The notes under the pieces were generated by a model. It had not been told where the DNA came from. It was given only the letters and a program-made list of their open reading frames with translations, and did no database searches. From Peptococcaceae bacterium (GTDB taxonomy: Bacteria > Bacillota > Dehalobacteriia > UBA4068 > UBA4997): a DNA stretch of 17,170 bases. Numbering within the stretch: the first letter of the stretch is position 1; each line of letters begins with the position of its first letter. Positions 7,501 through 12,156 of the stretch are shown here, one piece after another. Where the stretch lies: the NCBI GenBank assembly GCA_019421315.1, contig JAHZFN010000109.1, positions 1 through 17,170 of the forward strand. The letters run 5' to 3'. The position numbers and the translations under genes are program-made.

Positions 7501-7972
7501 GCAAAACAAAATCAAAGCCAATTTGTTTTTGCCTGCACCAATCCCGCAAAGCGGTCAGACTTTTGCCCAAGGGATGGTTCAGATTGCCGATTTCGTGCCG
7601 CAGGCGGGCGTTGGTAACAGAGCGTTCCTTTTCCAAAATGCTTTTGGGGTAGATAACAATATTGGGAAGATCCTCTCTGGGGTTATTTTTGCTGACACCA
7701 ACGCCCCAATCCTCACCCATAACGCCCCGCACTGCAACCTTGCCGCCCAGTCCGTTTTTGTAAATTTCCTCTGTCAGCCCGTATGCCAGCAAAGGAACCT
7801 GCTCATTGATTTCCTTAATCAAACTGTTTTTTTTCGCTGCCAAAGCATTGTCTTTGTCAGCTTGAAAAATATCGCTTTTCGTTTCAGATTTATCGGTCTT
7901 TTTGAATTCAACCGATTTTTTATCTATATTATCTAATTTATCATTATCTAATTTATCCATAGCATTATCCAT
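4586..7972 (-). CDS. VWA-domain protein with degenerate zincin-like N-terminus, partner of AAA+ ATPase
   Basis: This is a 1128-residue soluble protein. The C-terminal 180 residues form a von Willebrand A domain with a complete MIDAS metal site: D960-N-S962-A-S964, T1029 in NGTPD, and D1061 in FMTDGKSG. The N-terminal 50 residues are Lys/Asp-rich. Residues 105-175 hold RLRHEIGN (123-130), with QEASVNYLE about 35 residues later. This resembles the HExxH...EDxRxN layout of metallopeptidase-like domains in CobT/DUF2201-type VWA proteins, but the second His is Asn130, so it is probably inactive. Residues 320-390 look coiled-coil. Residues 580-780 are a very acidic, Gln/Ser/Glu-rich linker, as in CobT. 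By family analogy (CobS-CobT, MoxR-VWA) it acts with the adjacent AAA+ ATPase on a protein or metal-cofactor substrate. Its ATG is 3 nt after the ATPase stop. No clear ribosome binding site is visible; the ATG at 7960 is an alternative start. Confidence 0.85.
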   Translation of the reverse strand: MDNAMDKLDNDKLDNIDKKSVEFKKTDKSETKSDIFQADKDNALAAKKNSLIKEINEQVPLLAYGLTEEIYKNGLGGKVAVRGVMGEDWGVGVSKNNPREDLPNIVIYPKSILEKERSVTNARLRHEIGNLNHPLGKSLTALRDWCRQKQIGFDFVLPLAEAVQEASVNYLEMQSSFAANPAAAFLPLYRQEINIAEKSAQIGGKEPYMQAVDLTLLKGLAAVGLAEPDLVRTAEGNAAAEVAAAFTSRVNSVIAQAVKTASSRIKMQLVQNYLLPQFVELLPPNTAGYDEQSAALADGTGYGAGGQNQQPTENGGDTADLQKALDALRKQQSERQAAEAERQQAVDQLLEEMKQALQESADPEAAEDLRSIFDFDQKNADEEIENLQYQIAEIGINRADLSEESLDLLERIVDFCRGITEKYVKVMRFLMKNYQKRNPRFTDKMTAQMIAKHHDTPVFAIYGKAAGNDFLKANAEELNGGKKEIHSFLLSINSPRLLARFGYNNGDGVSAAALEKGAVDWEHFFRSAMPIIWASVDCAVDDDLLLNLVSPPECHNWRKYYYLYEVLNFPTDNFLIPPEDSLDMKNNGGRPDENDEDENAEAGENNSQDTVSADQNGDGMENPFDSADQSTASETSQSSDGQISSYGSNAGEGMTQSGMTSPMTAENDTVNLQDSLEQGGESSEHKTPTETADETSEIQDTLDKLREQLQENRSGDMVEKLFEALQKMLKEKAEAEEKEGEKAAEAVGKEDESETAEAEQSDEKITLGKEQDKKTPRTERGGFSNRRSIDKLFKELCAGREEIRSRFEDEEGNPLTPVHLDIADVDDTDAAGMVDSVEQEQRVGSNIDYLKAVKDEQSRMLTAVYTEQSGLTGETLRRYIKYREDTEDLVEDLVEFFVQKFSLDVDFSFIGNQRHGNRLQNHWTHKLVGLKNHDIVIAPTIFERRIMPKNTRFIWSVIIDNSASCSGEIIEEEKKAALALVEAAKRLRIPLEILVFGDKDNYTFLKTFDKDLYGDHLAAIVNLDADNGTPDVATLDAACTSISNYALQFNRSCNFVYFMTDGKSGSGSIRSVIRKFRREIVITGIGLAEAADSINITWGNNGIGVKKIKNLSSVLIRKIEYQIEDILD
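7928..7957. repeat. 15-bp in-frame tandem duplication at the VWA N-terminus
   Basis: ATTATCTAATTTATC occurs twice head to tail, near the start of the VWA gene. It encodes repeated D-K-L-D-N residues, and shorter CCATAG repeats flank it. The stretch is far more AT-rich than the rest of the gene. Confidence 0.85.
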
Positions 7973-7975
7973 AGC

Positions 7976-9940
7976 TTAAACCGACAACCCTTCTGTCAAA
8001 ATGGCTCGGAAAGACTGCTTATCCTGCTGACCCTTGCGGTAAGTTTCCGTGTGGGGCAGATAAGTCATGGCAACAGCATACTGCGCCGCCGTCCAAGGAG
8101 CGTTCCAGCCTGCCAGCTGCGACAAATCAGCTTCCCACAGGCGGTTTTCGGAATAAAAAGAGGCGGCGGCAATGGTACCGCGCAAAGATATATCACGCTT
8201 CATCTGCACATCGCCGGAACGGGTTTTGCAGGCTTCAACGGTCTGCCGTGTTCTTTGGGCAATTAAAATCATGTTTTTCAAATCTTTGACAACCTTGAAA
8301 ATTTCAGCAGGAACGCTGACAGCGCCTTTGCCGTTGACAACCTTTTCCCAAATCTGCACAAACTGCTTGTCGGAAAAGCCCATAACAGGTGTAATATAGT
8401 TTTTCAAAATCAACGCCTCGTCATAGGTGAACATATCCATGCCGTCAGTCATATTCATAATTTTAAAAGGCGGATAGCCCAGAGCCATTGTATTGGAACG
8501 GTCGTCGATGGTTTCGGGCAAATCTTCAACGCCATTGTAATCGGCAGGGTTCATCAAGCCCACGAAAACCACGCCTTTAATGGCATGAATAACTTGATCA
8601 CTCAAAAATACAGATCGGTCGCTGTCAAAAAGAGCGTTGAAAAATTTGGCAACGCTGGGACGCAGCAGATTGATTTCGTCCAGCTCCAAAATGGCGTTGG
8701 GGGTGGAAATTGCAGTCAAAATACGAGTGGGAACTTTGATAACCTCGCCGTCAGACAGCTCAATATCATATGTCAAATCCCGTTCTTCCTTGTCGGGGGA
8801 GCAAACATAACGGAACAAAGGACGGTTGGAAATTGCGGCATAATGCTCAACCAGCTTGTTTTTGCCGCTGCCGCGTGGTCCGACGATAACCGTCATGCCC
8901 TGAGACGTCAGATTTTCCCAGTCGGGTGCTTCCTTTCTTTTTGCCATATCCGCCAAAAGCTCGTTGTCGGCAAGCCCCAGCTGCCGATTGATTAAACGGG
9001 CAAATTCAGCAAATTTTTCCTTGATAAAAGGCGTCATTTTATAATTGCTGTCGGCAGACGGAATAAACTCTCTGCCGTCCGAGTCAATTTCTCTGAGATA
9101 CAGCAGTGTTTTGATAATTTCGCCGATTCTTTCCGCCAAATCGTCCACGTCGTCAATTTTTGCCAAAAGCTCCAAAGGCAGCATATCCTTGATAAATTCG
9201 GCATCGGTAAAAGCCACCGCCTTTTCCCGCAGGCTTGCTGCCGCTTCGTTTTCATCGTCCGGCAAAGAACACATTTCCGCAAAAACTTCCGACAGTGCAC
9301 CGTAAACCAAATTATAAGCCTTGATTTCGGCGCTGCCCTGCAAAACGGTATCCACATAAGGCAGTCTTTGATCTCTGGTTTTTTCGCTGAAATCCATTTT
9401 TTCCGATGGTTTGGCGCGGGAAGTCAAGCCGTTGGCATCCTTGACAAACATCACTTCGGAATATTTGCGACCGCCGGAAACGGCGGTTTTGCCCACTACC
9501 GCCTCCCATTTGGCAAACATCCGGGCATTGCTTTCCATGACGGGAGTATAAACGCCGTTTACTTCGTAATATTTATTTCGGATACGGCGGCGCAAAGCCT
9601 CCCGTTCATTTTGTTCGGTCGCCGCTTTTGCCGCCGCCGCATCAAAGGTCATGCCAACGCCTGCCGCAGAGGCAAAATCGGCGGCGGTGTTTTCTTCCTG
9701 CTCTTGGGAATAAGCCAACATAGCCTTTAAATTCTCGATGGTGTTTTCTAGTTTTTCCTCTGTTTCCTGCTTGGTTTCACCCGATTGGCTAATCCAATCT
9801 TCGGGAAAAATCCGCAGTTTTGCCAAAACAGACTCTGCTTTTTCTATTCTGGCATGTATATCCTGAGCATTTACCGTTTTTTGCCGCTTAGCTTCAGCTT
9901 TGTTTTTCTCAGCATTGTTTTTCTTTGCTTCATCAATCAT
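7976..9940 (-). CDS. MoxR/dynein-related (AAA_5-like) AAA+ ATPase with variant Walker A
   Basis: This is a 654-residue cytoplasmic ATPase. The N-terminal 120 residues are Lys/Glu/Ala-rich and probably coiled-coil. A long helical domain (about 120-340) follows, then the AAA+ core at about 345-560. Walker A is GPRGSGKN (354-361), with Asn where Thr or Ser is expected. Walker B is ILELDE (417-422). The sensor-1-like MNPADYNG is near 463-470, and DLPETIDDRS (about 473-482) matches the MoxR-type arginine-finger segment. The layout with a following VWA gene is that of the CobS/CobT and MoxR/VWA machines, in which a hexameric ATPase remodels a target presented by the VWA partner. The start at 9940 has AAGGA 8 nt upstream. 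A TTG at 10024 would add 28 residues, including a Phe run from a T10 tract, and I consider it unlikely. It is the first gene of the operon. Confidence 0.88.
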   Translation of the reverse strand: MIDEAKKNNAEKNKAEAKRQKTVNAQDIHARIEKAESVLAKLRIFPEDWISQSGETKQETEEKLENTIENLKAMLAYSQEQEENTAADFASAAGVGMTFDAAAAKAATEQNEREALRRRIRNKYYEVNGVYTPVMESNARMFAKWEAVVGKTAVSGGRKYSEVMFVKDANGLTSRAKPSEKMDFSEKTRDQRLPYVDTVLQGSAEIKAYNLVYGALSEVFAEMCSLPDDENEAAASLREKAVAFTDAEFIKDMLPLELLAKIDDVDDLAERIGEIIKTLLYLREIDSDGREFIPSADSNYKMTPFIKEKFAEFARLINRQLGLADNELLADMAKRKEAPDWENLTSQGMTVIVGPRGSGKNKLVEHYAAISNRPLFRYVCSPDKEERDLTYDIELSDGEVIKVPTRILTAISTPNAILELDEINLLRPSVAKFFNALFDSDRSVFLSDQVIHAIKGVVFVGLMNPADYNGVEDLPETIDDRSNTMALGYPPFKIMNMTDGMDMFTYDEALILKNYITPVMGFSDKQFVQIWEKVVNGKGAVSVPAEIFKVVKDLKNMILIAQRTRQTVEACKTRSGDVQMKRDISLRGTIAAASFYSENRLWEADLSQLAGWNAPWTAAQYAVAMTYLPHTETYRKGQQDKQSFRAILTEGLSV

Positions 9941-9948
9941 AGCGAGGA

Positions 9949-9953
9949 TCCTT
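9949..9953 (-). promoter_or_regulatory. Ribosome binding site deciding the AAA+ start
   Basis: AAGGA lies 8 nt before the ATG at 9940, and a second AAGGA lies just upstream at 9954-9958. The alternative in-frame TTG at 10024 has no comparable site, which supports the shorter 654-residue product. Confidence 0.7.
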
Positions 9954-10127
9954 TCCTTAATTCTTTTGACAAAAATTCTTTTCGCAAATTCACAAAAAAA
10001 AAATTTATCAAGAGCTTTTGCCAAAAAGTCATCGTTTAACAGCCTGCATCAACCATTTTCCCCAATCTGCGGTCTGCCGCAAATTCAATCAAAGACCGTT
10101 AAAAAACTGCCCTGTATTCAATATTTC

Positions 10128-10151
10128 TTTAATATACTCTTTTTAATATAC
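10128..10151. repeat. Direct repeats in the operon leader
   Basis: TTTAATATAC occurs at 10128-10137 and 10142-10151, 14 bp apart start to start, in the untranslated leader of the AAA/VWA operon. Chance is possible in such AT-rich DNA. Confidence 0.5.
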
Positions 10152-10155
10152 CCTG

Positions 10156-10188
10156 TTATGAGACATTTTCTGTATCATCGTCTCATAA
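10156..10188. promoter_or_regulatory. Inverted repeat, possible operator or leader hairpin
   Basis: TTATGAGAC (10156-10164) and its complement GTCTCATAA (10180-10188) form a perfect 9-bp inverted repeat with a 15-bp spacer, about 40 bp downstream of the predicted start of the AAA/VWA operon. No T run follows on either strand, so it is not a terminator. It could be a regulator site or a leader RNA hairpin. Confidence 0.45.
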
Positions 10189-10233
10189 AAAATAATTATA
10201 TATTTTGAAATAATTATAAAATTATCTAATTAA

Positions 10234-10262
10234 ATTATAATTATCGGTAAAATTAAAGTCAA
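10234..10262 (-). promoter_or_regulatory. Promoter of the AAA/VWA operon
   Basis: On the minus strand TTGACT, a 17-bp spacer and a perfect TATAAT. The predicted start near 10227 gives an untranslated leader of about 287 nt before the AAA+ gene. It lies between the terminator of the upstream tetR unit (10307-10338) and the operon, so the operon is transcribed independently of tetR. Confidence 0.75.
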
Positions 10263-10306
10263 TAGAATAAAAAAGCTTTCTGAATATTTTATCGGCTCTC
10301 CAAAAC

Positions 10307-10338
10307 AAAAAAAGAGCTCGGCGCAATACCGAACTCTT
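10307..10338 (-). terminator. Intrinsic terminator of the tetR unit
   Basis: On the minus strand AAGAGTTCGG pairs with CCGAGCTCTT (one G-U pair) around a 7-nt loop and is followed by seven T. As RNA the pairing is complete on the minus strand only; on the plus strand it has a C-A mismatch. This fixes the direction. It lies about 290 nt past the tetR stop. Confidence 0.8.
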
Positions 10339-10630
10339 ATTCTGCCAATCAATAACAGACAGGCTTATATTTAACTTAACTCATAATTTGGCAATTCTCT
10401 TTAACCTTGCCCGATTATCGGTATGCGACTGTGATCAAACAGCTTGCTGCATTTCCTGCAAACCCAAACCACGCAGTATACACCGTGCGGTCAATTTAAT
10501 TTCGACAAAACACATATATTAACAAGCAGCAAAATCGAATACCCTTACAAAAAACAACAATATAAATAATGATAATTGCTTAAAGCTTCCCCGCACACTA
10601 AACTAACGCCGAATTTTCAAAAAAATCGGT
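10339..10630 (-). other. Non-coding stretch between tetR stop and its terminator
   Basis: These 292 bases hold no convincing gene. One open frame on the minus strand (10401-10490) reads VCRKCSKLFDHSR, which looks like half of a zinc ribbon. It is only about 23 codons from the nearest possible start, with no ribosome binding site and no second Cys pair. It may be a decayed gene fragment or chance. Otherwise the stretch looks like a long 3' untranslated region. Confidence 0.4.
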
Positions 10631-11212
10631 TTAAAAATCAATTTTGTTTTGGGAAACAGCGTTAATTTGATCAATAATATAACTAATCTGCACTTTGTGG
10701 GAAACATCGTCGCGGAACAGCATATATTTGGTGTTCACTGTAACCAACAGGTAAACCAAAGGTTTCAATGCATCGGCGGAACAACCCAGCTTTTTGGCAA
10801 GCAAAAGGGTGTATTCATCATAATGCTCAGGCAAAAGCTGAATATAGGGAGCAATGTCATCTCTGTATCTGGGGCTGACAGCAACCTGGTATATAAGAGC
10901 AATTCCGTCTTGGTATTTTTCCATCAAAGCGGGCATACCATGCAAAAAATCGGACAAATCGACAGTTTCGTCAACGGCAGGTTCAAAAAAGGCTTTTTCA
11001 ATGCGTTCCAAACCGGCAACAACAGCTTCCACCACAATAGTATCTTTTTTGCCAAAATAATGATACAACGAATTGTTGGTGGAAAGCTCGCAGGCACGGC
11101 AAAGGTCTCTCATGCCTGTGTTTTCCAAGCCTTTTTCCGCCATCAATTCAAAGCATTTAACCAAAAGTTCTTTTTTACGTTCTTGATGAGTAATTTGTGA
11201 TTTTCTGTTCAT
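10631..11212 (-). CDS. TetR/AcrR-family transcriptional regulator
   Basis: This 193-residue protein has the usual TetR length. After a basic N-terminus (HQERKKELLVKCFELMAEKGL), residues 30-56 form the helix-turn-helix, with the hallmark NSLYHYFGKKDTIV matching the family's LYxYFxxKxxL. Residues 60-193 form the variable helical ligand-binding and dimerisation domain, so neither inducer nor target can be named. The ATG at 11212 has only a weak upstream purine tract (AAGGG about 12 nt away). The metallopeptidase-like gene ends 72 bp upstream on the same strand with no terminator between, so the two may form a dicistron. A palindrome in that gap (11274-11292) could be an autoregulatory site. The unit ends at the terminator 10307-10338, which separates it from the AAA/VWA operon. 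Confidence 0.9.
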   Translation of the reverse strand: MNRKSQITHQERKKELLVKCFELMAEKGLENTGMRDLCRACELSTNNSLYHYFGKKDTIVVEAVVAGLERIEKAFFEPAVDETVDLSDFLHGMPALMEKYQDGIALIYQVAVSPRYRDDIAPYIQLLPEHYDEYTLLLAKKLGCSADALKPLVYLLVTVNTKYMLFRDDVSHKVQISYIIDQINAVSQNKIDF

Positions 11213-11273
11213 CTTGCTTCATACCCTTTCTTAAGTCCATCAATAAACATTATTCTGCCGGCAATATTTTTTT

Positions 11274-11292
11274 ATACATTATTTTTATGTAT
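11274..11292. promoter_or_regulatory. Palindrome upstream of tetR, possible operator
   Basis: ATACAT (11274-11279) and ATGTAT (11287-11292) form a 6-bp inverted repeat with a 7-bp spacer, overlapping the stop codon of the upstream gene and about 62 bp before the tetR start. TetR regulators often bind such palindromes, but the arms are short and AT-rich. Confidence 0.3.
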
Positions 11293-11677
11293 TTTTGTTT
11301 TTTTGCTTGCGCTTTTTGTAGAAATACTCCTCCATAAAGCGAGCGTCCTCGTCCTCCAGCTCATGGGTGCCGCTCAAAGATTCAAGATGATGATAAATCT
11401 CGTGCTGCAAAACCTCGCGGATTTTTTTGCGCAGACTTTCTTCGTCCAAGCTGCCGTAAATTTCCATAAACGAACCGTAGTAAATATTGATGTATCTGCC
11501 CATAGTGTGGCTGTGGCAAAATTCTCCCATGATATAGAGGTCATTGTCAACTGCCTGCGGGTCAATTCTACATTCCGGCAAAAGACAGACACCGCCGTTT
11601 AATTCGTCCAAACAGCATTCCGGCTGCTGTTCAAAGACTTGATTTAAAATTTCCTCAAATCTGTCAATGTCTATCAC
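11285..11677 (-). CDS. Zincin-family metallopeptidase-like protein
   Basis: This is a 130-residue cytoplasmic protein. The motif HEIYHH (92-97) gives the zincin HExxH, and LEDEDARFMEEYF follows about 12 residues later, where an acidic third ligand is expected. The segments CLDELNGGVCLLPE and NDLYIMGEF...GRYINIYYGSF match a family of small Firmicute proteins annotated as metallopeptidase family. No substrate is known to me. Basic residues (KKRKQKNK) end the protein. The frame is open to a GTG at 11701. I chose the GTG at 11677 because GGAG sits exactly 7 nt upstream and because relatives begin close to this point (xIDxxxFEEIL). The promoter at 11723-11751 gives a leader of about 40 nt. Confidence 0.82.
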   Translation of the reverse strand: MIDIDRFEEILNQVFEQQPECCLDELNGGVCLLPECRIDPQAVDNDLYIMGEFCHSHTMGRYINIYYGSFMEIYGSLDEESLRKKIREVLQHEIYHHLESLSGTHELEDEDARFMEEYFYKKRKQKNKNT

Positions 11678-11684
11678 TTTTACA

Positions 11685-11688
11685 CTCC
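11685..11688 (-). promoter_or_regulatory. Ribosome binding site deciding a GTG start
   Basis: GGAG lies 7 nt before the GTG at 11677. The alternative GTG at 11701 has no comparable site and would sit only about 15 nt from the predicted transcription start. Confidence 0.65.
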
Positions 11689-11722
11689 AATCACAAATCA
11701 CACATTACCCAGAATATTTTTT

Positions 11723-11751
11723 ATTATAACTCTTTTTTTTACTTATTGCAA
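11723..11751 (-). promoter_or_regulatory. Promoter of the metallopeptidase-like gene
   Basis: On the minus strand TTGCAA, a 17-bp spacer containing an A-tract, and a perfect TATAAT. The predicted start is near 11716. Confidence 0.7.
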
Positions 11752-11757
11752 CAATCA

Positions 11758-11790
11758 ATAGGTTAAACTGCGGCTTTTCTGTTTACCTAT
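11758..11790. promoter_or_regulatory. Imperfect palindrome just upstream of the -35 box
   Basis: ATAGGTTAAAC and GTTTACCTAT form arms that match except for one extra base, separated by 12 bp, ending 7 bp upstream of the -35 hexamer of the promoter at 11723-11751. The position would suit an activator or regulator site. The other bases between 11752 and 11991 hold no supported gene. Confidence 0.3.
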
Positions 11791-11991
11791 TTTGTTATCA
11801 CAGCATAATTTATTTGTCATGCCGATTTTGCCGCCAAAACACGGCTCGAATTTTAATACTCGAATGAACAAAGAATATCACAAAATCCCTAAAAATTTCT
11901 TTTTTTTATTTTTCGGCGTCAAATATTTTCTGCCGGACAGCTTTAAAAACAAAAAAATTGTAAACCGCAAACCAAGGGATTAAAGCATAAC

Positions 11992-12031
11992 AAAAAAAAT
12001 ACGGCTTGAAAAATTTTTCAAGCCGTATTTT
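11992..12031 (-). terminator. Terminator of glutamine synthetase gene
   Basis: A perfect palindrome from 11996 to 12031 centred on CTTGAAAAATTTTTCAAG, with the GC-rich half ACGGCTTG. On the minus strand it is followed by a run of eight T. It lies about 125 bp past the stop codon of glnN. A T-tract on the plus strand would let it work both ways. Confidence 0.82.
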
Positions 12032-12095
12032 TGTTATTTTTTATTCTTGTTATATTTGCTTTTTGATTAATAACAATTTTTATCCGCCTCAAACC

Positions 12096-12118
12096 TGCCG
12101 AACCGTATATGTTCGGCA
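12096..12118 (-). other. Extra hairpin in the glnN 3' untranslated region
   Basis: TGCCGAAC (12096-12103) and GTTCGGCA (12111-12118) form a perfect 8-bp GC-rich stem with a 7-nt loop, between the glnN stop and its terminator. On the minus strand no T run follows, so it is not itself a terminator for glnN. Confidence 0.5.
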
Positions 12119-12156
12119 ATATATTTTTTGCAAAGATTACCGGCAATTAACCAAAA

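Noticed and set aside
9941..10024. 28-codon N-terminal extension of the AAA+ protein from a TTG
   Set aside because: Includes a Phe run from a T10 tract and has no ribosome binding site; the ATG at 9940 has AAGGA at good spacing.
11792..11983. 63-codon plus-strand frame in the glnN/metallopeptidase gap
   Set aside because: AT-rich, Phe/Lys/Asn-biased product with no ribosome binding site or family resemblance.
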